Shown here one piece after another: positions 24,475 through 34,142 of a stretch of 48,772 bases of DNA. The position numbers were made by a program, and so were the translations under genes. The notes beneath the pieces are model-generated. The model did no database searches. It was not told where the DNA came from and was given only the letters and a program-made list of their open reading frames with translations. The DNA comes from Crocinitomicaceae bacterium (GTDB lineage Bacteria > Bacteroidota > Bacteroidia > Flavobacteriales_G > Salibacteraceae): positions 1-48,772 of the forward strand of contig PAVO01000029.1 in NCBI GenBank assembly GCA_002713215.1, read 5' to 3'. Position 1 is the stretch's first letter, and the number at the start of each line of letters is the position of its first letter.

Positions 24475-26508
24475 TTATTCTTTTAAATCAACATGAAGAA
24501 TTTCAATTCTTCTTTCCTCCATAGCGTCCGGACTATAAACCGAATTTATTTTGTCTTTCAGGTCATCACTGGTTGTACGTGCCGCCTTTGAATCTCCAAA
24601 GGGAATTTTTACAAATTCAATTTTAGCCCCATTTTTAGCTGTTCCATCAATATAGGGGGCAATTTCACCTTCTTTATATACATAGAGGTAATTAACCAGG
24701 CTCTCAATTCTACGTTTGGTTAAATGGATGTTATAATCGCTGGCGGCCAGGGGTGAAGCATATCCTTTTATGGTAATCACTACCGATTGACCCTTTTGCA
24801 ACTGACCGTAGAGTAAGTCCATAAACAGATCGAACTCTTCGATTCCTCCTTCCACCTTTTTCTTAAAAAAATGATCAATGCGTTTAATTGAAGAATCTCG
24901 ATCATTGCCTGTTTTGTTTCGGGTATACTCCTTTAAATAGCGTTTTTTTAAACCCAAATACTCCTCAAAGCATTCGTGATAGGTCTTTGACGTGGTAGTA
25001 GCCAATGACCTGGGATTGGGCTGGTCGTTATGAAAGTAGAGTACCGGTAAATAGTTGTTGAGCTCAGCTACGGTTTCAATTTTTGGTATCAGTAGAGTGG
25101 AATCTACTTCATCAACAGTGTCAGCCAATATGGGGGCCTCATGTTCAAAATAGTAGATATCGTTGCAACAGGTCTGGTTCTTCAGTTTAAACCCACCTTC
25201 CCGATTACTGGTAACGAAAGCAACACTGTTGGAGGGGTAGCTCCTGAAATATAGGTCATTGGCAGGAGAATTAATCACTTGACCCGCATTAGCTGGAGCC
25301 TTTACACTTCTTAAGCTATATGCCTCACTGGAGAACACATCAAAACCACCATAACCATAGTGCCAATCCGAACTAAAGAACAGACGATTGCTATCTGATA
25401 AAAAGTAGGGGGTAATTTCGTTGCCCGGAGAGTTTACTTTCTTTCCCATATTTCGAGGATAAGTAAATCCTTTTAATCGTTTATTGTATTGAGCGTACCA
25501 AATATCAAGTTGTCCCTTTCCTTGTGGTCGGTTAGAGGCAAAGAACAAGGTAGTTTTACCTTTTATGGTACATAAGAAGGGTTGTGTATTATTAAATCCT
25601 TCCAGGTTTATGGATCCGGCTAGTTCTTCAGGCTCCGACCAACTTTGGCCATCCCATTCACTGTATTTTATTTTACAATGGCTGTAATCGCTGCATGATG
25701 AATAAATAAGCCATTGTTTTTCTTCAAACCAACAGGCATTTGCTGTATGAACCCCCCGTTCATTTATGGAACTATCCAGGTTTCCCAAATCAACCCATAT
25801 AGAATCGCGCCATACGGCAGAATACAACATAACCCGATTGGCCTTATCCTTTTCAGTTAAGACCAATGAACTGTCTTCTCGATCGTATTGAAGGCTGCTG
25901 TATACCAACGTAGAATCATTGAGCAGAGTGCCACCAAATTCGGTGTAATTGCTGTTAAGGTCTGAACCCAGGTTTCTTATTTCTTTAATCAGGCTATCTG
26001 TTTCATGCTTCATTGCCCAAATACATGATTTAAATTGCTGATCTGAGTTCAATTGAAGAAAGCTCCCTTTTTCGGCGTGATAATTCGAATAATTTTTAAA
26101 GTTGTGAGCGGCCTCTTCATAATTGCCAAGGTTTTGTAGCATCATAGCCCACCAGTATAGACTCTCCTCATATTTGGTACGAAAAGGGTTTTCAAATATG
26201 AGTTGGTATGCAGATGCTGCGTTTAAATAATCGTGGTTTCTTCTTAAGGCATTCGCATATGGCATCCAATATTCCAGGTTACTACTATCGGAATCAGCCG
26301 CCTTTTGGTAATAATAAATTGCACCGTTTAAGTCTCCTTCTTTGGCGGCAGCATCGCCATGTTTTTTCCATTGTTGAGGCGATTGTGCCCATGAGGTTGC
26401 ACTTACAAAAGACAACAGTAAAATAGAAAGAACCAATGCAATTCTATGGTAGCACGGTAACCCCTTCGAATAATGTTTAATTCCGGAACTTGTTTTATAC
26501 CCAATCAT
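24475..26508 (-). CDS. TPR / propeller / OmpA protein of a T9SS PorP/SprF cassette
   Basis: This protein has 677 residues from the ATG at 26508. It has a long basic n-region and hydrophobic core ending SWAQ (~42). TPR-like helices follow (WKKHGDAAAKEGDLNGAIYYYQKAADSDSSN, ~45-150), then PD40-type propeller repeats (LIYSSCSDYSHCKIKYSEW, FFASNRPQGKGQLDIWYA, FFSSDWHYGYGGFDVFS). The OmpA-like C-domain carries TIKGYASPLAASDYNIHLTKRRIESLVNYL. This is the architecture of PorE-type proteins that link T9SS/PorP components to peptidoglycan. It is last in the order surface protein, PorP/SprF, OmpA. A GTG at 26550 would add 14 residues before this start; it overlaps a TAAAATTG promoter-like string, so I prefer the ATG. 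Confidence 0.75.
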   Translation of the reverse strand: MIGYKTSSGIKHYSKGLPCYHRIALVLSILLLSFVSATSWAQSPQQWKKHGDAAAKEGDLNGAIYYYQKAADSDSSNLEYWMPYANALRRNHDYLNAASAYQLIFENPFRTKYEESLYWWAMMLQNLGNYEEAAHNFKNYSNYHAEKGSFLQLNSDQQFKSCIWAMKHETDSLIKEIRNLGSDLNSNYTEFGGTLLNDSTLVYSSLQYDREDSSLVLTEKDKANRVMLYSAVWRDSIWVDLGNLDSSINERGVHTANACWFEEKQWLIYSSCSDYSHCKIKYSEWDGQSWSEPEELAGSINLEGFNNTQPFLCTIKGKTTLFFASNRPQGKGQLDIWYAQYNKRLKGFTYPRNMGKKVNSPGNEITPYFLSDSNRLFFSSDWHYGYGGFDVFSSEAYSLRSVKAPANAGQVINSPANDLYFRSYPSNSVAFVTSNREGGFKLKNQTCCNDIYYFEHEAPILADTVDEVDSTLLIPKIETVAELNNYLPVLYFHNDQPNPRSLATTTSKTYHECFEEYLGLKKRYLKEYTRNKTGNDRDSSIKRIDHFFKKKVEGGIEEFDLFMDLLYGQLQKGQSVVITIKGYASPLAASDYNIHLTKRRIESLVNYLYVYKEGEIAPYIDGTAKNGAKIEFVKIPFGDSKAARTTSDDLKDKINSVYSPDAMEERRIEILHVDLKE

Positions 26509-26562
26509 CCAATATTTGCGGTCTACTATGTGCAACTTAGTTAATTGCACAATTTTAAGCTA

Positions 26563-27570
26563 TCATAAGTAATCTGGACAATATTTATAGTTCAATCTTT
26601 TAGGCAGCAGGTCTCTTAGGATATAAATTATGGATATTTCCCAGCCTCCTCTGTAATTAGAAGCTGTATGTAGGGGAGAATAATTAACATCATAGCTTAA
26701 ACCAACTCGCCAGCTGTTGTAGTACATTCCAAGATTAAGTATACCCGCGTCTTTTCCCCGGTTCCACAATCCAAAAAACAATACCCTATAACTGTATGGT
26801 GCATCATTCATAACGTAGTTCAGTTCGCTCCCAAAAACCAATTCGTTGTACTGTCGTTGTCGGCTGTATACTAATCCAGGTGTAGCAAACCAATTGCCCT
26901 TTAAATCGATCTTTCCGCCTAAATGGAAGTTATATCTGCGCGGTATTCGTACATCGTCACCCAATAAGAAGGAAGACTTGGGCTCAAATAGATTGTAGAC
27001 TGACATACCTGCGGTCCAGTTCATTTTTTTTAGGTTTATTTGGTAAGTTACTCCCAGTGCCAAATCAAAAGTGGTGGTATTGGTATTTTGAAAATTCTCG
27101 TTAAGGGGCAGGTTATTGTCAAATCTTCTACCATTCCATTGTGCATCACTGGTCAACTTATCCGTGTTCAGGCTTTGATGGTTAAATGCAGGTTGAATTC
27201 CAACGTTTATTGCATGTGTACTGTCTCCTGATAAGGTGAAGCGGTAGCTTACCGGAACGGAGAAGTGGAGGGTGTTGTAGTCGCTTGTTCCGGCCTTGTC
27301 ATAATAAAAACTAAGACCAAGATTAATGTTCTTAGCATTTAAGAACTGCCTGGAGTCTGCCCACAACCCTGTGGTTTGGAAGGGTTGTGAAATGCTTCTC
27401 CATTGTTGACGATGGTTCATTCCCAATCGATAACGACCTTCGAAATTTCCAGTTAGGGCGGGGTTCAGCGTTAGGGGAGAATATAGAAATTGGGTAAAGT
27501 GGATGTCCTGGCCATTTAAATTTCCAAATGCCAATACAACAATACATGCTATGAGGAATTTCTTACTCAA
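26563..27570 (-). CDS. PorP/SprF-family T9SS outer-membrane protein
   Basis: This 335-residue protein has a signal peptide (residues 1-20, ending NGQ). The family start DIHFTQFLYSPLTLNPALTGNFEGRYRLGMNHRQQWRSIS is unmistakable for PorP/SprF. The remainder is a predicted beta-barrel with SYDVNYSPLHTASNYRGGWEISIIY near the end. SprF of Flavobacterium is required for secretion of the adjacent type-B cargo SprB; here the likely client is the 1467-residue protein encoded just upstream. The start is TTG inside a TTGA overlap with that gene's stop. No ATG exists before the signal peptide, so translation is probably coupled. Confidence 0.88.
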   Translation of the reverse strand: MSKKFLIACIVVLAFGNLNGQDIHFTQFLYSPLTLNPALTGNFEGRYRLGMNHRQQWRSISQPFQTTGLWADSRQFLNAKNINLGLSFYYDKAGTSDYNTLHFSVPVSYRFTLSGDSTHAINVGIQPAFNHQSLNTDKLTSDAQWNGRRFDNNLPLNENFQNTNTTTFDLALGVTYQINLKKMNWTAGMSVYNLFEPKSSFLLGDDVRIPRRYNFHLGGKIDLKGNWFATPGLVYSRQRQYNELVFGSELNYVMNDAPYSYRVLFFGLWNRGKDAGILNLGMYYNSWRVGLSYDVNYSPLHTASNYRGGWEISIIYILRDLLPKRLNYKYCPDYL

Positions 27571-30500
27571 CGAATTAGTGTTACATCTCCTTTCTTCTCA
27601 AATACCTGTCCATCGAGGCAAGTGGCATGTACCTGGTACACATACACATCAGACTGTGCTGTTTTTCCTTTGTACATTCCATCCCAACCTTTAGATGGGT
27701 CATTTGTTTCAAATACCAGTTCTCCCCAGCGGTTATATACCTTTAGGTTGAATTCGCTAATGTGATTTCCCCTGAAATAGAAGACCTCATTTTTTCCGTC
27801 CTGATTGGGCGAAAAACTATTTGGAATAAACAACCAGGGTTCTTCACAATGCAATTCTTCAACTACGATGGTTATCGACTTTTTAACCCTGCATTTTTCA
27901 TTATCCGAGTCGTAAATATCTACATCGTAGGTTGTGGTTGTATCTGGTGAAGCAATGGTGCTGCTTGTATTGGTACTCGACAACCCATACCCCGGAGTCC
28001 ATGTATAACTGAATCCTTGGGGCAAGGCTTGTAGGTTAGAGGATTGGTTTTTTAGAATGGTATCTTTACTTGAAACTATTTGACCTGCCGCTATATCTAG
28101 CTTTGAAACCTTTACAAGCACGGAATCCGTAACTAGGCACTTAATTCGATTTTCCACATCAACCCGATAGGTTTTGTCTGTGGGTGGATTAACCAGGATA
28201 TGAGAGGTATCATTTCGTCCTATAATAAACTGGTAAGGCTTCCAGAGGGTAGTTAAGGTGTCGTTAGGAATCAGGCTTTGTACTGAAATTTGAATCGTAT
28301 CGCCCAGGCAAATATTTTGGGTGGTGTCGGCTCTAATTCCAAATTGGTTTAATCGAATAATAGAAGAGTCTATTACTTCGCAGCCACGACTCGAAATGGT
28401 TTTGGCATAATATACATTTCTAAAGGCACTGGGATTTGCGGATATTACACTATCTCGTGGGAATGAAGAAAGGGTATCTGAAAACTGGTCGTTACTTGAC
28501 CATAAAAAGGCACCGGCCGTACCCATGGAGTTAATCCATAAATCGATAGCACCTGTACTGGTACAAATATCCGTGTCGTTGCTTGCAACAATTGAAATGG
28601 AGTCAAACAGCACTTTCTGATCAACCGAATCGGCACATACCCCACGATCCACAACGAGCAAGTAATCCGTATCCTTTCCTGGAGAGGCACTTGGGTTTGA
28701 AGTTGTTGAATCACTTAAGCCCGATCCCGGAATCCATCGATATGTATATCCGGTAACCTGGCTTATTCCAATAGGTTGTGGATCATTATTACAGGTAAGT
28801 ACATTAGGAAGTACATAACTGGAGTCGGCCAGCGCCAATACATTGGCTACTGAGGTATCTGCTAGGTTACAGGAAAGAGGATCATTAACCACCAGAATGA
28901 TCTGGTAACTTCCTTTGGAGTTTATTCCAATATTTAACTGTTCTGTATTTCCTGTATTACTGCCCTGGACTGTCCATTGATAAGACGTGTTACCGGTAAC
29001 ATCTCCCTGGCTGGTTAATTGAATACTGTCGGGAATACAAATCGAATCCGGATAGGTAAAGCTTGCCTGAATTAAACTATCGACTTTAATGTATTGAAAG
29101 AAAGTATCAACACATACATCTGTTTGTACCAGTAGCTTGTAATTGGTGTTGGATAGAGGAGTGGCCGTTGGGTTCATTTTAGTTGAATCATCCAAAAACT
29201 GTCCGGGACTCCAACTGAATGTATGATTGGAGTCCAGCGTAGTTCCCAATATTTTAGAGGTTCCAATACAAATACTATCTCCAACTAACGTCTGTGCAGG
29301 TTTTGGAATTTCAATAGTTACCGATTTTGTTATGGTATCGGTAGAGTTACAGGAACCGGTATCGCTAATTGCCAATGTAATAATGTAGGTTCCCACACTA
29401 TCGTAGAATACTTTGGGAGATTTTAATGTACTGGTATCTCCATTACCAAAGTCCCAATAATACTGAGGGCTTTTCAACTCTTTGCTAAAGTTTTTTAGCT
29501 GAACGGAATCATTGATACATATCTTTTTAGGAATCTGAAATTCTGCAATTACAATGGGTGGTTTAAAATCCATTTTAAAGACCGCATTATTACAACCATT
29601 AGTGTCAGCTCCATTTTTAGCTGATACAGCTCCACTCAACGGTTTTATCGGAAAATCCGAAGATCCACCGCATCCAGCGCATACAGATTGGTAAATGATA
29701 CCTTTCTTATCAAACCTTGATGTGCCACCGTCCACATGTTCCTCGGCAGTATCTCCACCAAAGAAAGAACCATACATGAGTCTGGATGCGTCGTTGGATA
29801 TTGAGCCTAAATAAAAATCATGACCATCTGTTGTAGGACGAAATGCGTCACTTGTAGTGTCCATTCCTATTGGATAGCGAGTAAAATTATTATTTACTCT
29901 AACGATACCTATTCTTAAGGTAAAATGATTGGTATGCCCTCCCCATCCACTAAAATAAATGGAGTTACAAACATCTACCAAAAAGGCAGTAGGCGATATC
30001 TGAGGTCTCGACCTTCCTGAGGTAGTTCCGCCGGCTCCAATAAGTGTCGACCAATAAGTAGTGTCTAGTTTTCCACTTAGTTTGGCAATAAAAACCCCTT
30101 CTCTGGACTTACCGTATAGTGCATTTTTGAAATGAAAATCAGTAGAATCTTCCGACTGCCCGTATATATATACTGATCCTTGACGATCCAATTCAATAAA
30201 ATAGATTTGATCGTAAGCCTTAGTACCATAGTAAGTACTGTTTATAACGGAGCTTCCATCAGACCTAATGTGAGTTATAAAACCATTGGTTCTGCTTGAA
30301 TCAGCGGTTAAATGATTAGGATTGGAACCATTCGGAAAGCTTGTTGTATCTGTAGAGGTTGTTCCGCCTGTAACATAAATATTGTTGGCTTTGTCTATGG
30401 CCAGTGAATAGATAGCATCATCGCCCAACCCACCTAGGTATGAACTCCAGATAATACTATCTAGGTCACCTGTCATTTTGATGATAACACCATCTTGGTT

Positions 30501-31970
30501 TCCTCCATTAAAGGTAGTGCTAAACGAATTCCCACGAATTGGAAAATCAGTGGAGCGGGTACAAGTTGCTATGTAGATATTGTCGTCCTTATCAATATCA
30601 ATTTCACCTCGGACTTCATCGGCATAATTATACCTAAGCCTGTACTCGGCAACGTTAGAGGTGTCATTTAATCCATCGTTTTTCGACCCTCCCAGATAAG
30701 TACTACCTAATCGTCGTTTGCCATCAGCGCTTAACTTAAAAGCAAATAGATCGCTCCCCTGATCATACACAACCCCCATTCCAATTAAAAACCTTCGGTT
30801 TAAAATAGAAGGGTTTTTCATATTGGGCTGAAAAGAGTTGGAATCTGTGGGGAAATTTCTGGAACCCGTAGTTCCAAAGATGTACAATTCGTCCCTACTA
30901 TTTACTACAAGGGAATGTGGAGCTTCATCGGCAGCCCCCCCTATGTATGTGCTGTATATAAATTTCGTGCCAGACGTATCATATTTTGAAATAGCGATAT
31001 CACATCCCCTTGTTGTACCCGCTCCTGGGAATGGAATTCCAAATGCCCCCCCACCATAAGAAGTCTGATATGCACCTGGAGTAGTAGGGTAGGGACTATA
31101 AATAGCAAAGGCAATAGAACCGGCATAAAGAAACCCTTCAGAGTCATAGGTGGCTGTAAAACCAAAGTTATTTGCCATGGAACCAGAGTAGGTTGAGAAT
31201 ATTAAGGTAGGATCAATGATTAAATCATGATCTGGATTATAACCCGATGGAAACTCAAATCCAAGTACGCCGTCCTTTAAAACGTATTGACAATTAATGA
31301 CTATTTGTTCCCCATTAATCATTTGGTATACAAAGGGTCGTTCTTCTATTATTTGGCCCAAACTGGTATACAGGTGCAGTTCCCCTTTTTTTATTTGAAT
31401 TTTGTCTAACCCTTCATATTGAAGTTGAATGTTCTTAGGATTTCCCCCCTTTTTAACTACAAATTCGTATTTAAGCAGGCCATCCTTACTGCCCGAATGC
31501 ATATCAATGGAAGGGTAGAGGTTGTTGTGAATAACCGTTCTAAAAAGTGGAACACCGGATGCCCATTTGCTGGGATCGTTACCCAAATAATAATTATAGT
31601 ATTCCTCAAATTTGCTGTTAGCCGTGACAACACAATTTGAATTAGCGTTTAAAAAGTTGACGTAGAAGCAATGGCCTTTTATTGAGGTTGGAAGTTCTTT
31701 TTCTTCAGTCTCAGAAGCATGGTGTTGGTTTAGAATCGAGAGATCTAAAAAGTCATATATCAATCGGTTTTGCTCCAGGAACAAATTACCAGAGGGTATT
31801 TCACATTTAAAGAGAACACTGGATTTGAATTGTCCCTGGTTTTTTATGAATTTGAACTCGTATCCCGAATGAGCTTTGGTCGGTAATTCACGGGAATGTC
31901 CATCCGCTCTATATAAAGCAGAAATAAAGAATACAATAAATAGTATAATCAGCCAACGGCTTTTTATCAT
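27567..31970 (-). CDS. Giant T9SS type-B surface protein with DUF7948-like and SBBP propeller repeats
   Basis: The 1467-residue protein has a signal peptide (~1-24) and then a domain starting FKFIKNQGQFKSSVLFKCE, of the DUF7948 type. A long series of SBBP-type beta-propeller repeats follows (for example FIYSTYIGGAADEAPHSLVV, IWSSYLGGLGDDAIYSLAID) to about residue 780. A PKD domain (YWDFGNGDTSTLKSPK), several Ig-like repeats and a C-terminal type-B T9SS domain (LFIPNSFSPNQDGKNEVFYF, YNRWGELVF, GWDG, DVYVYQV) complete it. It is likely a surface adhesin or motility-like filament anchored through the adjacent PorP/SprF. The ligand is unknown. Its -7 box is at 32036-32043. Confidence 0.85.
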   Translation of the reverse strand: MIKSRWLIILFIVFFISALYRADGHSRELPTKAHSGYEFKFIKNQGQFKSSVLFKCEIPSGNLFLEQNRLIYDFLDLSILNQHHASETEEKELPTSIKGHCFYVNFLNANSNCVVTANSKFEEYYNYYLGNDPSKWASGVPLFRTVIHNNLYPSIDMHSGSKDGLLKYEFVVKKGGNPKNIQLQYEGLDKIQIKKGELHLYTSLGQIIEERPFVYQMINGEQIVINCQYVLKDGVLGFEFPSGYNPDHDLIIDPTLIFSTYSGSMANNFGFTATYDSEGFLYAGSIAFAIYSPYPTTPGAYQTSYGGGAFGIPFPGAGTTRGCDIAISKYDTSGTKFIYSTYIGGAADEAPHSLVVNSRDELYIFGTTGSRNFPTDSNSFQPNMKNPSILNRRFLIGMGVVYDQGSDLFAFKLSADGKRRLGSTYLGGSKNDGLNDTSNVAEYRLRYNYADEVRGEIDIDKDDNIYIATCTRSTDFPIRGNSFSTTFNGGNQDGVIIKMTGDLDSIIWSSYLGGLGDDAIYSLAIDKANNIYVTGGTTSTDTTSFPNGSNPNHLTADSSRTNGFITHIRSDGSSVINSTYYGTKAYDQIYFIELDRQGSVYIYGQSEDSTDFHFKNALYGKSREGVFIAKLSGKLDTTYWSTLIGAGGTTSGRSRPQISPTAFLVDVCNSIYFSGWGGHTNHFTLRIGIVRVNNNFTRYPIGMDTTSDAFRPTTDGHDFYLGSISNDASRLMYGSFFGGDTAEEHVDGGTSRFDKKGIIYQSVCAGCGGSSDFPIKPLSGAVSAKNGADTNGCNNAVFKMDFKPPIVIAEFQIPKKICINDSVQLKNFSKELKSPQYYWDFGNGDTSTLKSPKVFYDSVGTYIITLAISDTGSCNSTDTITKSVTIEIPKPAQTLVGDSICIGTSKILGTTLDSNHTFSWSPGQFLDDSTKMNPTATPLSNTNYKLLVQTDVCVDTFFQYIKVDSLIQASFTYPDSICIPDSIQLTSQGDVTGNTSYQWTVQGSNTGNTEQLNIGINSKGSYQIILVVNDPLSCNLADTSVANVLALADSSYVLPNVLTCNNDPQPIGISQVTGYTYRWIPGSGLSDSTTSNPSASPGKDTDYLLVVDRGVCADSVDQKVLFDSISIVASNDTDICTSTGAIDLWINSMGTAGAFLWSSNDQFSDTLSSFPRDSVISANPSAFRNVYYAKTISSRGCEVIDSSIIRLNQFGIRADTTQNICLGDTIQISVQSLIPNDTLTTLWKPYQFIIGRNDTSHILVNPPTDKTYRVDVENRIKCLVTDSVLVKVSKLDIAAGQIVSSKDTILKNQSSNLQALPQGFSYTWTPGYGLSSTNTSSTIASPDTTTTYDVDIYDSDNEKCRVKKSITIVVEELHCEEPWLFIPNSFSPNQDGKNEVFYFRGNHISEFNLKVYNRWGELVFETNDPSKGWDGMYKGKTAQSDVYVYQVHATCLDGQVFEKKGDVTLIR

Positions 31971-32035
31971 GTTCTAATTTTAAGACTCAATTATTGCTAA
32001 AAGGTTGCCTATACAAGTACAATAATAGCAAACAC

Positions 32036-32043
32036 AAATTTAC
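32036..32043 (-). promoter_or_regulatory. -7 promoter box TAAATTTG for the T9SS cassette
   Basis: On the minus strand, an exact TAnnTTTG match lies 65 bases before the ATG at 31970. It predicts a leader of about 60 nt, in contrast to the leaderless geometry seen elsewhere in the window. Confidence 0.4.
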
Positions 32044-32128
32044 CATTACTCTATGGATTATTTAATCGGCAATTTACGAAGTGGGATACACCCTAATTTT
32101 TAGAACAGGCTCACTTCGCTGATTCGGT

Positions 32129-32136
32129 TAAATTTG
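32129..32136 (+). promoter_or_regulatory. -7 promoter box TAAATTTG for the DUF819 gene
   Basis: This exact TAnnTTTG match has a final G that is the first base of an in-frame GTG at 32136. That GTG is therefore part of the promoter, and the ATG at 32160 is the likely start. Confidence 0.5.
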
Positions 32137-32159
32137 TGGCTTTTTCAAAAAGCTATCTA

Positions 32160-33572
32160 ATGGAAGATGTAGTATCGGATATTCCCCTAATTACCAATGA
32201 CGCTGTCGTTTTTGGAATTCTCATAGCCTTGTTGCTGATAATTTTTAAAACCGCAGAAACACCTGGGTTTAGTAACTTTTACAAAGTTATACCGGCGTTA
32301 CTAATGTGCTATTTTCTTCCGTCGCTGTTTAGTACGGCGGGTATTATTTCGCCCAAATGGATTGATATGGCAGGTGCGATGAATGCAATGACTGCGGCTG
32401 GTTTTGATCTGAGTGAAGTGCACAATTTTAATACGTTTAAAAACTATGTATTGCACAATGAAGTGAGTGCCGAATTGCTCAATCCCTTTATTGGGAAATC
32501 TCAGTTGTATTTTGTTGCGTCGAGGTACATGCTACCAGCAAGTTTGGTTTTATTAACCTTAAGTATAAACTTGAAAGAAGTTTTCAAATTGGGGCCAAAA
32601 GCACTTATCATGTTTTTCACCGGAACTGTTGGAGTTGTTATTGGTGGTCCATTGGCCATTTTGTTATTCTCCTACATTTCTCCGGATATAGTTGGAGGTG
32701 CTGCACCCAATGAAGTATGGAGAGGTATGACAACCGTAGCCGGAAGCTGGATTGGTGGTGGTGCAAACCAGGCTGCCATGTATGAAATATTTAAGGGAGA
32801 AGACAATCTCATTAGCGGAAGTATGTATTCCATTATGATTACGGTAGATATTATTGTTGCCGAAGTATGGATGTTCTTCCTATTGCTTGGAGTTGGTAAG
32901 GCAGCTAAAATAGACAAGTTCTTTAAGGCCGATTCCAGTGCAGTGGACACCTTAAAAGATCACATGCATGAGTTCAGCCAAAAAATAGCACGAATTCCAA
33001 GTTTTACTGATATAATGGTAATATTGGGAATAGGCCTTGGTTTTACCGGACTGGCACACTTGGGTGCTGATATAATTGCACCCTGGATAAAAGTGAATGC
33101 ACCATACCTGGCCGAAACCTTTAGTTTGGGATCAGGATTCTTTTGGTTGATCGTATTAGCCACAACTTTTGGAATTACAATGAGTTTTACAAAAGCGCGA
33201 AACTATGAGGGGGCAGGAGCCAGTAAAATTGGAAGTGTTTTTATCTACATATTGGTAGCCACCATTGGTATGAAAATGAACATCCTGGCAGTATTTGAAA
33301 ATCCCGGAATCTTTTTAGTTGGCTTAACCTGGATGATTGTCCATGTAGGATTGTTGTTTGTTGTGGCCAAGCTAATTCGAGCACCATTCTTCTTCCTGGC
33401 AGTTGGGAGTAAGGCTAATATAGGGGGTGCAGCTTCGGCTCCGGTTGTTGCCGCGGCATTCCACCCGAGTTTAGCTCCTGTTGGGGTATTACTAGCCGTA
33501 TTGGGGTATGCCCTGGGAACTTATGGTGCCCTGATCTGCGGGTATTTGATGCAGGGTGTAGCGCCTATGTAA
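32160..33572 (+). CDS. DUF819-family membrane permease
   Basis: The 470-residue inner-membrane protein has about 12 hydrophobic helices. It carries the DUF819 (YjcL-like) motifs YFLPSLFSTAGIISP near the start, GAAPNEVWRGMTTVAGSWIGGGANQAAM in the middle and KANIGGAASAPVVAAAFHPSLAPVGVLLAVLGYALGTYGA at the end. The two Gly/Ala-rich repeats suggest an inverted-repeat transporter fold. The substrate is unknown. The start is set at 32160 because the GTG at 32136 lies in the -7 box. It is transcribed alone, divergent from the T9SS cassette. Confidence 0.85.
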   Translation: MEDVVSDIPLITNDAVVFGILIALLLIIFKTAETPGFSNFYKVIPALLMCYFLPSLFSTAGIISPKWIDMAGAMNAMTAAGFDLSEVHNFNTFKNYVLHNEVSAELLNPFIGKSQLYFVASRYMLPASLVLLTLSINLKEVFKLGPKALIMFFTGTVGVVIGGPLAILLFSYISPDIVGGAAPNEVWRGMTTVAGSWIGGGANQAAMYEIFKGEDNLISGSMYSIMITVDIIVAEVWMFFLLLGVGKAAKIDKFFKADSSAVDTLKDHMHEFSQKIARIPSFTDIMVILGIGLGFTGLAHLGADIIAPWIKVNAPYLAETFSLGSGFFWLIVLATTFGITMSFTKARNYEGAGASKIGSVFIYILVATIGMKMNILAVFENPGIFLVGLTWMIVHVGLLFVVAKLIRAPFFFLAVGSKANIGGAASAPVVAAAFHPSLAPVGVLLAVLGYALGTYGALICGYLMQGVAPM

Positions 33573-33580
33573 AATGGAAT

Positions 33581-34135
33581 TTACCTTGAAAAATAATAGG
33601 TGACTTCGGAGTAGAGTTTTTTCGATTCTTTTTTCTTCTTCTTGGTTTTACTTTTCTTCAATTTCTTTTTCACACGAGCTAGTTCACCATCTAACCAACT
33701 ATTATATGAATTATTATAACTTTCTTTTTTTGCCAATTTATATTTTGCAATTGACTTGGAGTAATCGTGCATGTATTCATGGAGTAATCCTTCCGCTGTA
33801 TAAATGCCACCCACACCTTCCCGGTTGAATGAGTGCAAGTAGGTGACCAGCTTTTGCGCTTCTTCAAAATGCCTGGTATTGGTTAAGCAAAACAACAAGT
33901 CCAAACCAATTTTTAGGCTTTTAGGATTCGAAGTAAATGCAGATTTCAAATATTTCAGGGCGGTTTTGTAATCACTCAAAACATCCATGTATAGGCAACC
34001 CATGGTGTGCAAAGCGCCTGCATGAGCACTGTCGTAGCTCAACGCATACTCCAAGCTCTCCATAGCATTTTCCAACTCAAATGGATAGTTATCCAGCGCC
34101 TTTAAGTAGTATTGTTCTGCTAAACTTTTTGACAT
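33581..34135 (-). CDS. TPR protein, third gene of the rtcB-prfH operon
   Basis: This 184-residue cytoplasmic protein has TPR-like helices: EQYYLKALDNYPFELENAMESLEYALSYDSAHAGALHTMGCLYM, then DYKTALKYLKSAFTSNPKSLKIGLDLL, then KSIAKYKLAKKE. The C-terminus is a strongly basic tail (KKKLKKSKTKKKKKESKK) that could bind RNA. It starts seven bases after the prfH stop, so it is probably co-transcribed with rtcB and prfH. A role in RNA repair is suggested only by context. I do not recognise a named family. Confidence 0.6.
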   Translation of the reverse strand: MSKSLAEQYYLKALDNYPFELENAMESLEYALSYDSAHAGALHTMGCLYMDVLSDYKTALKYLKSAFTSNPKSLKIGLDLLFCLTNTRHFEEAQKLVTYLHSFNREGVGGIYTAEGLLHEYMHDYSKSIAKYKLAKKESYNNSYNSWLDGELARVKKKLKKSKTKKKKKESKKLYSEVTYYFSR

Positions 34136-34142
34136 GATATTA

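Noticed and set aside
32136-32159. In-frame GTG start for the DUF819 gene
   Set aside because: Its G is the last base of a perfect TAAATTTG -7 box, so it would not be transcribed; ATG at 32160 fits better.
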